From: Arthrobacter sp. ISL-95
GTDB lineage: Bacteria > Actinomycetota > Actinomycetes > Actinomycetales > Micrococcaceae
Assembly: GCF_018613695.1 (NCBI RefSeq)
Contig: NZ_JAGGPR010000011.1
Span: 62,001-126,000 of the forward strand
Reading direction: 5' to 3'
Length of the DNA: 64,000 bases
The position numbers and the translations under genes were made by a program. Below the pieces are notes generated by a model. That model was not told the DNA's origin, made no database searches, and was given only the letters and a program-made list of their open reading frames with translations. Shown piece after piece: positions 19,972-29,513 of the stretch; positions within the stretch are counted from its first letter, which is position 1, and every line of letters starts with the position of its first letter.

Positions 19972-20352
19972 ATGAAAAACATCTTGCGCACCGCCGGAGT
20001 GTTGGCAGTTGCTTCAGCCTCGGTACTGACTGGTGTAACCGCAGCCCAGGCCGCACCGTCCTGCTCAACCGCACGAGTATGCCTCTATGACGATTACTGG
20101 TTCACCGGAACCCCGCGATCTTTTGGCTGGGTCACCTACAACGTGGGGGTGGACTCCAATGATAAGGGGAGTTCCCTAGTGATCGGACCCGCCACGGATC
20201 CGGCGTCGCCGTATGTCTATTTCTATGTTGACAACAATTTCGCCGGCAACAATGTGGTCTTTCGCGCCGGCAATGCCTCAAATGATCTGCGCGGTCTCTA
20301 CATGACCCCCACCCGGAACTGGGACGATGAAATCACGAGCGTCTGGGGCTAG
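19972..20352 (+). CDS. Secreted crystallin-like / I36-family peptidase inhibitor protein
   Basis: A 126-residue Sec-exported protein. The signal peptide has a basic start (MKNILR), a hydrophobic core and an AQA cleavage site near residue 27. The mature 99 residues open with CSTARVCLYDDYWFTG, whose two cysteines (31 and 37) may form a disulfide. Aromatic beta-strand repeats (YFYVDNNFAGNNVVFRAG) match the beta/gamma-crystallin-like fold of the I36 metalloprotease inhibitors of Streptomyces. Inhibitor activity is not shown by sequence. The next gene, a lipoprotein, begins at its 3' end, and a membrane fusion protein and MacB-like transporter follow. Confidence 0.72.
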   Translation: MKNILRTAGVLAVASASVLTGVTAAQAAPSCSTARVCLYDDYWFTGTPRSFGWVTYNVGVDSNDKGSSLVIGPATDPASPYVYFYVDNNFAGNNVVFRAGNASNDLRGLYMTPTRNWDDEITSVWG

Positions 20353-21262
20353 TCTCTTGTCGTTCAAGATAAGAAGGGGGACCTCAGCGACTCTGGCCGT
20401 GCTGGCGATGCTTGTTGCGGTCGCCGGCACGGGGTGCAGCGCTCCCGACCGTCCACCGGGGACAGGGCCCGCCGTTAGCTTGCCCGCCGTCGATCGTTCT
20501 GCGGGTGCTGGGGCACGGGCCTCGCTCAACGATGCCACGGGCGAGGTGGTCCTGCCCATGAGCGCCTACTGGTACTCGGATCGGGAAAACGTCCTGGTCA
20601 ATTCGGCGGTCGCGTCCCTCATCTTCGACTGTGTCAAAAACGCGGGCTTCACCGTGGCTCCTTGGGGAGGCGGTGGCAAGGCCCTCCAGGACAGCAGATA
20701 TGGCCAATGGTCACGTACGTTGGCTGCCAGGAACGGTGCCATGCCAGAGATCCGGAAAATCCCTGGTGTTATGGACCAACAACCGGAGCGCCCCAAACTC
20801 AGCGCTGAGCATCAGGAGGTTGAAGCCAGGTGCACCACGTCTGTTGGGCGCGCTGGGCTGCCCGAACTCCTGGAGGGTTTGGTTGGCGACACGTCCATAC
20901 AGAACCAGATCTCGGATATCGCCGTGGGACTAACGGAGCGCGACCCAGAGTACTTGGCCTTTCGGCAGAGTTGGGAGAACTGCCTGGCCGAGAACGGTCT
21001 GACACTGACTGAGCAGGGTTCGTGGAGCCTGCAATCGAGCGGGTCAAAAGAGGACGAGATACGTGTTGCCCTGCTTGGACTTGACTGCAAGGACTCGAGC
21101 GGCGGTGCCAGGAAACCTTATGACATTCTCGCTGAGTACCAGGCAGCGCAGATGAAGGACCATCAGGCTGAGCTCAACGCCTTGGCAGAAGAGAAGGCAG
21201 ACGCCGTGGAAAGGGCCAAGCAAATACTTCGGGACCATGGTGTGGCTGATGCAAGACTCTGA
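20327..21262 (+). CDS. Predicted lipoprotein of the MFP/MacB cassette
   Basis: A type II signal peptide runs from KIRRGTSATLAVLAML to the lipobox AGTGC, with the lipid-carrying cysteine at residue 37. Four further cysteines are present. Two of them lie in similar segments, DCVKNAGFTV and NCLAENGLTL, which suggests an internal duplication. The C-terminus is a charged heptad-like helix (AELNALAEEKADAVERAK). The ATG at 20327 overlaps the preceding gene by 26 bp. A TTG at 20357, 5 bp after that gene's stop, would give a tidier 27-residue signal peptide and may be the true start. Function unknown; an anchored partner of the transporter is plausible. Confidence 0.7.
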   Translation: MKSRASGASLLSFKIRRGTSATLAVLAMLVAVAGTGCSAPDRPPGTGPAVSLPAVDRSAGAGARASLNDATGEVVLPMSAYWYSDRENVLVNSAVASLIFDCVKNAGFTVAPWGGGGKALQDSRYGQWSRTLAARNGAMPEIRKIPGVMDQQPERPKLSAEHQEVEARCTTSVGRAGLPELLEGLVGDTSIQNQISDIAVGLTERDPEYLAFRQSWENCLAENGLTLTEQGSWSLQSSGSKEDEIRVALLGLDCKDSSGGARKPYDILAEYQAAQMKDHQAELNALAEEKADAVERAKQILRDHGVADARL

Positions 21263-22433
21263 GGTGACCCCGCCGGGCAGCGCCATGAGGCGCGTTCCGC
21301 GATGGTGGCTCATTCCAGCAGTACTGGTGGTAGTCCTTGCAGGCCTTGGCGCTGCGTACTGGACTGGCGCCAGCAGCGTTGCCGGCACAGAACCATCGGC
21401 GGCAACGCCCACGGTGATCCCCGTCTCGGCGACCGTGGAGCGTCGCGCCGTCATCAAACAGGTGGTGCTCTCCGGGAAGGTTGTGGCGGGTACGCAGTTC
21501 GCGATCAAAGCGAGCCCCTCCGAAGGTGTTGACAGGCTGGTCCTGACGGCAACCCCAAAAGCAATCGGAAGCGTGGTGACTCCCGGCCAGCTGGTGGCCG
21601 CTGTGTCAGGGAGGCCGTTACTCCTGCTGCCCAGCAGTGTGCCGTTATACCGCGACATCGAGCTGGGTGATTCGGGCCCGGACGTCGCAGCTTTGCACAC
21701 CGCTCTGGCCAGTTTTGGCTACACCGTTTCCTCAACGGATACGTTCGACACGAGCACGCGACATGCCTTGATCGACTGGTATAGAGCCACCGGTTACGAA
21801 GCGCCAACCGCGGCACCTTCGTCGAAAGCGATCAAAACCGGGGACGCGGACCCTCAGCCCCTTTCTGCCAAGGAGTCTCCCGACGGCGTGGTTTTCCGGT
21901 GGAAGGAATTCGTTCAAGTGCCCGGAGATACAGGGACAATTGCCGCCATGGCAGGCAACGGATCGGTTCTGGGTGAGGATGGCATTGTTGCCCAAGTGAG
22001 GATTGCTGACGACTCCATTGTTGCCCGTGCCGACGTTGTCCAGTCCGAGAGTTTTCCTGTAGGCGGGGCCATTACAGTACGCGCAGGCTCCGCAGTACTC
22101 GAGACCAAGGTAGTGCACGTCAGCGACTTTTTGGAAGGAGACCAAAGCAAGAACGAAATCCCCGGAAAGGACATTACGCTTGCAGTCCCACCCGGCGCGC
22201 AGGGATTCGCCGCGGACCAGTCCGTCACCGTGACCGCAGGCAGCGCCGCCGCGGAGTCCCTGGCCGTACCCCTGATCGCGGTACGGCAGGAAGAAGGGGC
22301 ACCCTATGTGGTGCTGCAAAAGAGCGGTGAGCCGCAAAGAATGACGGTAAAGGTGTTGGCACAGGCGGACGGGTGGGCGGCAATTGCCGACATTGACGGT
22401 TTGGCGCCCGGCGACGAAGTCAAGTTGCAATGA
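21237..22433 (+). CDS. Membrane fusion protein with peptidoglycan-binding domain
   Basis: A membrane-anchored HlyD/MacA-like adaptor. One N-terminal helix (WWLIPAVLVVVLAGLGAAY) is followed by a beta-rich region, then a PG_binding_1-type insert at about residues 143-187 (LGDSGPDVAALHTALASFGY). A barrel-like part ends with SLAVPLIAVRQEEGAPYVVL. In Gram-negative tripartite pumps the adaptor bridges to an outer-membrane channel; here it may contact the cell wall. The start is uncertain: candidates are 21237, GTG 21264 and ATG 21285, the first overlapping the lipoprotein gene by 26 bp. It overlaps the ABC gene by 4 bp (ATGA), so the two are co-translated. Confidence 0.8.
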   Translation: MVWLMQDSEVTPPGSAMRRVPRWWLIPAVLVVVLAGLGAAYWTGASSVAGTEPSAATPTVIPVSATVERRAVIKQVVLSGKVVAGTQFAIKASPSEGVDRLVLTATPKAIGSVVTPGQLVAAVSGRPLLLLPSSVPLYRDIELGDSGPDVAALHTALASFGYTVSSTDTFDTSTRHALIDWYRATGYEAPTAAPSSKAIKTGDADPQPLSAKESPDGVVFRWKEFVQVPGDTGTIAAMAGNGSVLGEDGIVAQVRIADDSIVARADVVQSESFPVGGAITVRAGSAVLETKVVHVSDFLEGDQSKNEIPGKDITLAVPPGAQGFAADQSVTVTAGSAAAESLAVPLIAVRQEEGAPYVVLQKSGEPQRMTVKVLAQADGWAAIADIDGLAPGDEVKLQ

Positions 22434-24391
22434 CTTCACACAGCTATGTCCACGAAGCGGCCGCTCAACCACCACGCCGTCCGATTCTCAGCATGCAGGA
22501 CGTCCGGCGCGGATTTTCCGGCGCGCAAGCCCTGGCCGGACTGCACCTCGACATCCATCAAGGCGAGTTCGTAGCCATTGTTGGCTCCTCCGGCTCGGGA
22601 AAATCGACGCTACTTAATATCCTCGGCCTTTTGGACACGGCTTCGGCAGGAACCTACTTGGTGGAGGGTAAAGACGTATCGGGCCTGAGCGAGCGGCAGA
22701 GAGCTGAGCGACGCGCAAGTCTCTTCGGTTTCGTTTTTCAGGATTCGCACATGGTGGGACGCGATACGGCCGCTCGTAATGCCGTCCTCGGACTCCGGGC
22801 ACGGGGGATTGGTCTGTCCATCCAAAAGCGACTGGTGATGCCCTCACTTCACAAGTTTGGCCTAGCGCACAAGGCGGCCATCCCCGCTTCCTTGCTCTCC
22901 GGGGGCGAACGGCAGCGGCTGGCAATTGCTCGTGCCGTCATAGGAAGCCCGAAAATTGTGCTCGCTGATGAACCAACAGGCAGCCTGGACACTGACAACG
23001 GCGGGATAGTCCTGGACCATCTCCGCGAGCTTCACGCCACAGGAACCACCGTTGTCCTGGTCACCCATGACCCTGGCATCGCTGCTGCTGCTGATCGGGT
23101 CGTCACAATGCGGGATGGGCTTATCGTGGGCGACACCCTCTCTGCTACTGCCCACATCGACGCGCCAATAGCACCAAAGGACAGTTCCGCTCCCCATCAC
23201 CTTGTCCGGCACATCCACCACGAAGCTTCAGATGTGACTGCGGACGCGCTGTCTGCGTTGACGGTCCGCCCGGCCAAGGCCCTTCTGCTGGTGCTGGCTT
23301 TCCTGCTGGGGAGCGGAGGACTCGTAGCGGCCATGGGGCTGAGCGAGAGTGCAGCCATTAAGGTGTCCGCGAGGATCGACGCAGCCGCCAGCGACGAAGT
23401 GCGGGCTACGCGTGAGGGCGGATACGCCTCGTGGGAAAAAGTGACTGCCGATCTTGAGCAGGCAAAGAAGCTGCCCAATGTTCTGGAGGCCGGAGTCATT
23501 GCCGAGCTATCGGCGTCCATAGTGCAGCCTTCGACCTTCCGTCCTGGGTCCTTTCCCGAACAGCCTGTCTTCACCGGAGCAGTCCGGGTGGCTGATTCCG
23601 CATATTTCCGACTCCAAGGGGCCACCATTTTCTACGGCGATGCCAGCCTGCTTGATCAGTCTTTCGGAGGCCCGGTCGCCGTCCTTGGTCAAGACGCTGC
23701 CAGCCAACTCGGAATCGCACGCCCGGGTCCCGGCGTCGTCATGTGGCTGTATGGTGAGCCGGTACCGGTGGTGGGCATCATCGAGAATCCGGGGAGGGAT
23801 CCGATGCTTCCAGGGTCGGTGGTGGTGGGTGTCGGGTCCTATCCCGTGACCAACGGAGTTGCAGCCAGCTTGGTCCTACGGACAGATCCCGGCATGCCGG
23901 CGGCCATCGCGGAGGCGCTGCCGAAGGCTTTGAGCCCTACTGAGACAGGCGCCGTGAAAGTGCAAACCGTGGCAGACCTTAGGGACCTCAAACAAGGGAT
24001 TGACGCTGATCTTGGCCGTCTGATTGCCATCGTCTCCAGTGTCCTTCTCGCCATCGCCTGCCTGAGCGCCGGAACCACGATGTACCTTGGTGTTTTGGCG
24101 AGGTCGCACGAAATTGCGTTGCGGCTTGCACTGGGCATGCGAAGGGGACCGCTGGCTTCGATGTTCCTGCTGGAAGGTGCCGTGGTTGGCGTTTTGGGCG
24201 GTGCCGCCGGGGCATCAGTGGGTATGGGCTCGGTCCTGCTCTACGCCTCCGCTGAGGGCTGGGCAGCCGTCATCCCTTGGTACGCCTCGTTGTGGGGAAT
24301 AGGAGCCGGCATGGCCAGCGGAACGCTGTCCGCTCTGTACCCGGCTCTAGTGGCGTCGCGATCCAACCCTGCCCAACTCATCCGGGCCTAG
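22430..24391 (+). CDS. MacB-like ABC transporter, ATPase fused to permease
   Basis: A single 653-residue chain holding an ATPase and an FtsX/MacB-type permease. The ATPase has Walker A GSSGSGKST at residues 52-60, signature LSGGERQR near 156 and Walker B VLADEPTGSLD at about 177-187. The permease has a first helix near 283-303, a large extracellular MacB_PCD-like domain, and three C-terminal helices from about 523 onward. Family members export peptides or toxins, or drive mechanotransmission, with a periplasmic adaptor. The adaptor gene immediately upstream overlaps by 4 bp. It ends 6 bp from the convergent ctaA with no visible terminator. Confidence 0.88.
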   Translation: MTSHSYVHEAAAQPPRRPILSMQDVRRGFSGAQALAGLHLDIHQGEFVAIVGSSGSGKSTLLNILGLLDTASAGTYLVEGKDVSGLSERQRAERRASLFGFVFQDSHMVGRDTAARNAVLGLRARGIGLSIQKRLVMPSLHKFGLAHKAAIPASLLSGGERQRLAIARAVIGSPKIVLADEPTGSLDTDNGGIVLDHLRELHATGTTVVLVTHDPGIAAAADRVVTMRDGLIVGDTLSATAHIDAPIAPKDSSAPHHLVRHIHHEASDVTADALSALTVRPAKALLLVLAFLLGSGGLVAAMGLSESAAIKVSARIDAAASDEVRATREGGYASWEKVTADLEQAKKLPNVLEAGVIAELSASIVQPSTFRPGSFPEQPVFTGAVRVADSAYFRLQGATIFYGDASLLDQSFGGPVAVLGQDAASQLGIARPGPGVVMWLYGEPVPVVGIIENPGRDPMLPGSVVVGVGSYPVTNGVAASLVLRTDPGMPAAIAEALPKALSPTETGAVKVQTVADLRDLKQGIDADLGRLIAIVSSVLLAIACLSAGTTMYLGVLARSHEIALRLALGMRRGPLASMFLLEGAVVGVLGGAAGASVGMGSVLLYASAEGWAAVIPWYASLWGIGAGMASGTLSALYPALVASRSNPAQLIRA

Positions 24392-24397
24392 AGAGAG

Positions 24398-25342
24398 CTA
24401 GTTTGCCGGGCTGTGCTTCGCGAGGTCAGCCGCGTTGGTGGCCGCGCTCATCAAGACAGCGGCACCGAACATGTGTGCACCCACCAACAGTGCCGGGATG
24501 CCGTTGTAGTACTGGGTAAAGCCAATGACAGCCTGCAGCAAGGTCACGCCCAGCAGCAAGTAGGCCGCCGTCCGGAACGGACCGCGGATCTTGTGGCGGA
24601 ACACCAAGTACACCGCGAGGAGTGTTCCAGCGGTGATGAGGTAGGCCGGTACTGCGTGGATGTGTGAGAAAAGGTCCCAGTCGAGGTCATTGCGGGGCGC
24701 ATCTGCGTCTCCGGCATGTGGCCCGGCTCCCGTCACGACGACACCCAGCATCACCGAAAGTGCAGAGAAAACTGCAACAGCGAGCATCAAAGGGCGGGCA
24801 ACGGAGGGAAGGGACGGCATGGTGCGGTTCATGAAGCGGCCTGTCCGTCCGTAAGCCCGGTTGACCAACAGCGTGGCAAAGACCACCAGCGCCATGGAAA
24901 CAAGGAAGTGCAGACCCACAACCCAGGGGTTGAGGTTGGACAGGACCGTGATTCCACCGATGATCGCCTGAGCCGGGATGCTGGCAAGAAGGCCCAGGGC
25001 GAGCATGAAGAGATCGCGACGTTCCTTGCGAAGGTTCCACAAGTACACCAACATCATGGCGGCAACAGCGGCGAGGGCAAAGGTCAGAAGGCGGTTGCCG
25101 AATTCAATGAACCCATGGATGCCCATCTCCGGCGTGTTGACCAACGAGTCGCTGGTGCAGCGCGGCCATGTGGGGCACCCCAGGCCGGAAGCGGTGAGTC
25201 GCACGGCGCCACCTGTTACCACCAGGACTGTCTGCCCAATAAGTGAGAACAATGCCAGGCGGCGTACGGTCTTGTTGACCTCGGTGGGCAGCTTGGACGT
25301 TAATCGCTGGACGGTTTTCGGGAGGCGCGATGCCGTGCTCAC
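24398..25342 (-). CDS. ctaA: Heme A synthase (COX15/CtaA family)
   Basis: Oxidises the heme O made by CtaB to heme A for cytochrome aa3 oxidase. The 314-residue polytopic membrane protein has the family motifs VVTGGAVRLTASGLGCPTWP, EFGNRLLTF and VVGLHFLVSM, which contain the expected cysteine and heme-ligand histidines. It is downstream of an ABC-2 exporter pair on the same strand. Mycobacteria have a similar neighbourhood of ABC genes between heme synthesis and suf genes. It converges on the MacB-like gene. Confidence 0.94.
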   Translation of the reverse strand: MSTASRLPKTVQRLTSKLPTEVNKTVRRLALFSLIGQTVLVVTGGAVRLTASGLGCPTWPRCTSDSLVNTPEMGIHGFIEFGNRLLTFALAAVAAMMLVYLWNLRKERRDLFMLALGLLASIPAQAIIGGITVLSNLNPWVVGLHFLVSMALVVFATLLVNRAYGRTGRFMNRTMPSLPSVARPLMLAVAVFSALSVMLGVVVTGAGPHAGDADAPRNDLDWDLFSHIHAVPAYLITAGTLLAVYLVFRHKIRGPFRTAAYLLLGVTLLQAVIGFTQYYNGIPALLVGAHMFGAAVLMSAATNAADLAKHSPAN

Positions 25343-25390
25343 AGTTTTCTCACTTCTCAGTTCTGCGTTGGTGGTTGGTGCCTGGGCTTG

Positions 25391-26155
25391 TTAGTTCCAC
25401 TTGAACCATCGGATGGCCGCCGCGCCGGCTAGTACGGTCCACAGCAGGAGGACTAGAACGGCGGGTAAAGGAACACTGCCCAACAGGAAGGCGTCCCGAA
25501 GCGATTGGCCCAAGGCCCCGGAAGGAAGAAAGTGCACTATGCCCTGAAGCAATGAGGGCAACCGATCGGCCGGAACCACGATGCCACCCAAGGCCCCGAG
25601 GAGGATCCATAGCAGGTTGGTGATCGCCAGGGTAGCTTCCGGCCGTACTGTACCGGCCACCAGCAAACCGAGCGCAGTAAAGGCAGCCGCGCCGAGAACC
25701 AGCAGCCCGAGCCCGGGAAGCCATGCCTCCGGCCGTGGTTGCCATCCCAGCAGGCCGGCTACTGCAGCCACTACCAGGACCTGAAGAAACAGGACTACCA
25801 GCACGGCGAGGATCTTGCCCGCGATGAGTCCGCCCCGGCCCAGGGGCGTGGTGGACAGAAATCGGAGAACCCCGTAGCGCCGGTCAAAGCCGGTAGCGAT
25901 GCCTTGGCCGGTGAACGCCGTTGACATGGCACATAGTGCCAGGACCCCAGGTGTTGCGACGTCTACACGGGACCCGCCGAGGCCGTCCAACAACGGAGTG
26001 ACAGCCAGGCCCACGAGTGCCATTAAGGGCAGGACGACAGCGAGGATCAGTTGCTCACCGTTGCGTAGCATGGTGATGGTCTCATAGCGCCCCTGCTGCA
26101 TGATCCTGCGGGGCAAGGATGCCGGTCCGGCGTTGGGGGAGAGGAGCTTGCTCAT
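25391..26155 (-). CDS. ABC-2 type transporter permease
   Basis: A 254-residue membrane protein with six hydrophobic segments, beginning after a short cytoplasmic arm. The order and features (RYGVLRFLSTTPLGRGGLIAGK, GLLVAGTVRPEATLAITNLLW) fit the ABC-2 export permeases of the drug/daunorubicin type. Its start overlaps the stop of the ATPase gene by 4 bp, so the two form one transporter. The substrate cannot be read from the sequence. The conserved position beside ctaA and suf suggests, but does not show, a link to heme or Fe-S metabolism. Confidence 0.88.
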   Translation of the reverse strand: MSKLLSPNAGPASLPRRIMQQGRYETITMLRNGEQLILAVVLPLMALVGLAVTPLLDGLGGSRVDVATPGVLALCAMSTAFTGQGIATGFDRRYGVLRFLSTTPLGRGGLIAGKILAVLVVLFLQVLVVAAVAGLLGWQPRPEAWLPGLGLLVLGAAAFTALGLLVAGTVRPEATLAITNLLWILLGALGGIVVPADRLPSLLQGIVHFLPSGALGQSLRDAFLLGSVPLPAVLVLLLWTVLAGAAAIRWFKWN

Positions 26156-27117
26156 CGGAGGTCCCTTCCGGAAATGTCCAGGAATACGTCTTCCAGGCGC
26201 CGGGCTTCCAACCGAAGCGAAGCAGGCATGATATCCCGTTCAGCCCACCAGGCAGTAAGTGATGCAAGGTCTTTGGGCGTGATCGCGCCGGTGATGGCGT
26301 AACTTCCGGGGCGGGACTCTGTTACCTGGAGTCCCGCACCAACTACACCGTTCAGGCTCAGCCCTCCGGGGGCGTCGAAGTAGAGCGTGCGGTCCGTGAT
26401 GGCAGAGTCCGCAGTGTGGTGGTGCCGGAGCAACTCGGCGACTGTTCCCTCAACCACGTTGTGACCGCCGTCGATGATGTAGACGTAATCCGCCAAACGC
26501 TCCGCGTCATCCATCAGGTGGGTTGTCAGGACAATGCCCATCCCGGCGTCCCTGAGCTCGGCAATGAGGTCGAAAACCATCTGCCGGGACTGTGGATCCA
26601 GGCCGGCGCTGGGCTCGTCGAGAAACAGGATTTCAGGATTGCCCACCAGCGCCGCCGCCAGTGCCAGCCGCTGCTTTTGCCCTCCGGAAAGTCGGCGCAC
26701 GTTGGTCCGGCTGAACTGGTTGATTCCCAACCGTTCCACCAGGGCGTCAACGTTCATGGGCTTTTGGTACATGCCGGCGACGTGCCGCAACAAGGGAATG
26801 GGACGGGCCGACGGCGGAAGGCCGCCGTCCTGGAGCATCACCCCTACGCGGGATCTCAAGTCGGCACCTGCGGTATCCGGGTCCCCGCCAAGCAGGGAAA
26901 CACTGCCGCCTGTTCGTTTCTGGAGGCCTTGGGCACATTCCAGGGTGGTGGTTTTGCCGGCGCCGTTTGCCCCTAACAGGGCGGTCACCTGGCCGCGTTC
27001 GGCTACGAGGGACAGCCCGCTGACCACCCTGAGCATTTTGCCGTCAAGGGAGGCCAGGGGGCCTACGTCCTTAATGAGTCCATCTATGGTGAGGACAGGG
27101 GAATCGGGGGATCGCAC
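26152..27117 (-). CDS. ABC transporter ATP-binding protein
   Basis: A 321-residue ATPase. Walker A is GANGAGKTT, the Q-loop region is VMLQDGG, the signature is LSGGQKQRLALA, Walker B is EILFLDEPSAGLD, and the H-loop follows in LTTHLMDDAE. The roughly 100-residue C-terminal extension is typical of CcmA/DrrA-type exporters. Partner of the ABC-2 permease immediately downstream. The gene is divergent from sufR, with a 109-bp shared upstream region. Confidence 0.92.
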   Translation of the reverse strand: MRSPDSPVLTIDGLIKDVGPLASLDGKMLRVVSGLSLVAERGQVTALLGANGAGKTTTLECAQGLQKRTGGSVSLLGGDPDTAGADLRSRVGVMLQDGGLPPSARPIPLLRHVAGMYQKPMNVDALVERLGINQFSRTNVRRLSGGQKQRLALAAALVGNPEILFLDEPSAGLDPQSRQMVFDLIAELRDAGMGIVLTTHLMDDAERLADYVYIIDGGHNVVEGTVAELLRHHHTADSAITDRTLYFDAPGGLSLNGVVGAGLQVTESRPGSYAITGAITPKDLASLTAWWAERDIMPASLRLEARRLEDVFLDISGRDLR

Positions 27118-27226
27118 CAGAGTATTCTACGGGAAGTAGTACGGTCACACTTGGCGGCTTGCCAAGGTCAGTCTTGCCTTACTGGATGCATGAAACAAAT
27201 TACGACATGATTGTGTTGTGTATTCC
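27118..27226. promoter_or_regulatory. Divergent ABC-exporter/sufR control region
   Basis: The 109 bp between two divergent genes must hold both promoters. An inverted repeat CTTGGC-GGCTT-GCCAAG lies at 27150-27166, and TCACACT just before it. SufR proteins autoregulate through palindromes near their own promoter. Whether this repeat is the site is inference; no consensus -35/-10 pair could be assigned. Confidence 0.4.
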
Positions 27227-28048
27227 ATGAGCAGTCCAACGTCCATGCCCTCAACACGGCATGCTGCAGCGGCAGAGGCATTCGTTGCCCCGCCTGTGCT
27301 GCCGGACGCGGATGACCGCACAAGGGACCGCGTCCTGAGTGCCGTTCTTGAGAACGGCCCGGTGAGCGCTGCGGAACTCGGCGATCTCCTCGGCTTTACA
27401 CCGGCTGCAGTCCGCCGCCACCTTGACCACTTGGAGCGCAGCGGGGTGATCGAGGTCAAGCGTGTGGCCAAGGCCGGTTCCGGCGCGGGGCGTCCCGCAC
27501 GCCGTTACGTCCTGAGCTCCCAAGGCCAATCCACACTTGGCGACGACTACCTGAACATCGCGAGCTCGGCGCTCCGGCGGCTCCAGGAACTCGCCGGCGA
27601 AGACGCAGTCCGTGAATACGCGGAGGAGCGCTTCTCCGACATGGAACGGCGCTACGCTCCGGAGGTCGAGGCCGCCGGAGATGACATTACTGCCCGGGCC
27701 ATGGCACTTTCCAAGGCTCTCAGCCGCGATCGTTTCGTTGCTTCAGCCCACTCCATTGAGGCCAAGGCCCCGTTGCCCGCCGCGCTGTCCAGCGTCCAGC
27801 TTTGCCAGGGTCACTGCCCGATTCAGCGGCTCGCTGCGGAGTTCCCGGTGTTTTGCGATACCGAGACCAAGGTTTTCTCCCGCTTGGTGGGCGTCGATGT
27901 CCGGCGCCTTTCCACGCTCGCGCAGGGCGGACACGTTTGCACCACCCACATACCTACCGGGCGCCCGGCTGCCACGGCATCTCCGGATGCCGCAGAGCAG
28001 TCCGGGAGTCCGTACCAGGAATCAAACAACCAGCAAGAAAGGCCGTGA
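27227..28048 (+). CDS. sufR: Fe-S-sensing transcriptional regulator SufR
   Basis: Winged helix-turn-helix repressor of the suf operon. The DNA-binding region is [20 protein letters not shown]. The C-terminal Fe-S-ligand region reads [20 protein letters not shown] and GHVCTTHIP, providing the cysteine cluster of the SufR family. It starts at ATG 27227; an in-frame GTG at 27218 would add three residues. The stop overlaps the sufB start by one base (TGATG), so regulator and operon are coupled and autoregulation is expected. Confidence 0.92.
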   Translation: MSSPTSMPSTRHAAAAEAFVAPPVLPDADDRTRDRVLSAVLENGPVSAAELGDLLGFTPAAVRRHLDHLERSGVIEVKRVAKAGSGAGRPARRYVLSSQGQSTLGDDYLNIASSALRRLQELAGEDAVREYAEERFSDMERRYAPEVEAAGDDITARAMALSKALSRDRFVASAHSIEAKAPLPAALSSVQLCQGHCPIQRLAAEFPVFCDTETKVFSRLVGVDVRRLSTLAQGGHVCTTHIPTGRPAATASPDAAEQSGSPYQESNNQQERP

Positions 28049-29511
28049 TGACGGACCAAATAGCAGAGAAAGCGGTAGCCGAAGGCACTGTGATCTCGGA
28101 GATTCTGGAAAAGAATCCCGAACTGCACGGTATCGGAAACTACGAGTACGGCTGGGCCGACAAGAACGACGTAGGCGCAAATGCCCGTCGTGGCCTCAAC
28201 GAGGAGGTCGTCCGCGATATCTCCTCGAAGAAGAACGAGCCCCAATGGATGCTCGATCTGCGGCTTAAGGGCCTGAAGTACTTCGACCGCAAGCCCATGC
28301 CTACCTGGGGTGCAGACCTCTCAGGCATCGACTTCGACAACATCAAATACTTTGTGCGTTCCACCGAGAAGCAGGCGGCGACGTGGGAAGACCTTCCGGA
28401 AGACATCCGGAACACCTACGAAAAGCTGGGCATCCCCGAAGCTGAGCGCAGCCGCTTGGTTTCCGGTGTCGCAGCCCAGTACGAGTCCGAGGTTGTCTAC
28501 CACCAGATCCGTGAGGACCTGGAAGCCCAGGGCGTGATCTTCCTGGATACTGACACCGCACTGCGCGAGCACCCGGAGATCTTCCAGGAGTACTTCGGCA
28601 CAATCATTCCCGTGGGCGACAACAAGTTCGCCTCATTGAACACGGCTGTATGGTCCGGCGGTTCGTTCGTGTATGTGCCAAAGGGCGTGCACGTGGACAT
28701 CCCGCTGCAGGCCTACTTCCGTATCAACACGGAGAACATGGGCCAGTTCGAGCGCACGTTGATCATTGCCGACGAGGACTCCTACGTTCACTACATCGAA
28801 GGCTGCACGGCTCCGATCTACACCTCGGATTCCCTGCACTCGGCCGTTGTGGAGATCATCGTGAAGAAGGGCGCCCGCGTCCGCTACACCACCATCCAGA
28901 ACTGGTCCACCAACGTGTACAACCTGGTCACCAAGCGCGCCATCTGCGAAGAGGGCGCCACCATGGAGTGGATCGATGGCAACATCGGCTCCAAGGTGAC
29001 CATGAAGTACCCGGCCGTCTACCTTGTTGGCGAGCACGCCAAGGGTGAGACGTTGTCCATCGCTTTCGCAGGCGAGGGCCAGCACCAGGACACCGGCTCC
29101 AAGATGGTGCACATCGCGCCGAACACCAAGAGCTCCATCATTTCCAAGTCCGTGGCCCGTGGCGGCGGCCGTGCCGCGTACCGCGGCCTGGTCCAGGTGC
29201 GCGAAGGCGCCAAGCACTCGGCCAACACGGTCCGTTGCGACGCCCTCCTGGTGGACACCATTTCCCGCTCGGACACGTACCCGTACATCGATATCCGCGA
29301 GGATGACGTTGTCATGGGCCACGAGGCCACCGTTTCACGCGTCAGCGAAGAGCAGCTCTTCTATCTGATGTCCCGCGGAATGCCTGAAGACGAGGCCATG
29401 GCCATGATCGTGCGCGGCTTCATCGAGCCGATCGCCCGTGAACTGCCCATGGAATACGCTCTTGAGCTGAACCGCCTGATTGAACTGCAGATGGAAGGGT
29501 CCGTCGGTTAA
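28048..29511 (+). CDS. sufB: Fe-S cluster assembly protein SufB
   Basis: Core scaffold of the SufBCD complex that builds Fe-S clusters. The 487-residue protein starts [13 protein letters not shown], directly at the sufR stop; the longer in-frame reading from 27802 merely runs through sufR in another frame. The conserved core includes [26 protein letters not shown], the C-terminal [17 protein letters not shown] and [16 protein letters not shown]. sufD begins 2 bp after its stop. Confidence 0.97.
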   Translation: MTDQIAEKAVAEGTVISEILEKNPELHGIGNYEYGWADKNDVGANARRGLNEEVVRDISSKKNEPQWMLDLRLKGLKYFDRKPMPTWGADLSGIDFDNIKYFVRSTEKQAATWEDLPEDIRNTYEKLGIPEAERSRLVSGVAAQYESEVVYHQIREDLEAQGVIFLDTDTALREHPEIFQEYFGTIIPVGDNKFASLNTAVWSGGSFVYVPKGVHVDIPLQAYFRINTENMGQFERTLIIADEDSYVHYIEGCTAPIYTSDSLHSAVVEIIVKKGARVRYTTIQNWSTNVYNLVTKRAICEEGATMEWIDGNIGSKVTMKYPAVYLVGEHAKGETLSIAFAGEGQHQDTGSKMVHIAPNTKSSIISKSVARGGGRAAYRGLVQVREGAKHSANTVRCDALLVDTISRSDTYPYIDIREDDVVMGHEATVSRVSEEQLFYLMSRGMPEDEAMAMIVRGFIEPIARELPMEYALELNRLIELQMEGSVG

Positions 29512-29513
29512 CA

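Noticed and set aside
27802..28047. N-terminal extension of SufB
   Set aside because: The extra 82 codons overlap sufR in another frame; the ATG at 28048 coincides with the sufR stop and begins the recognisable SufB sequence.
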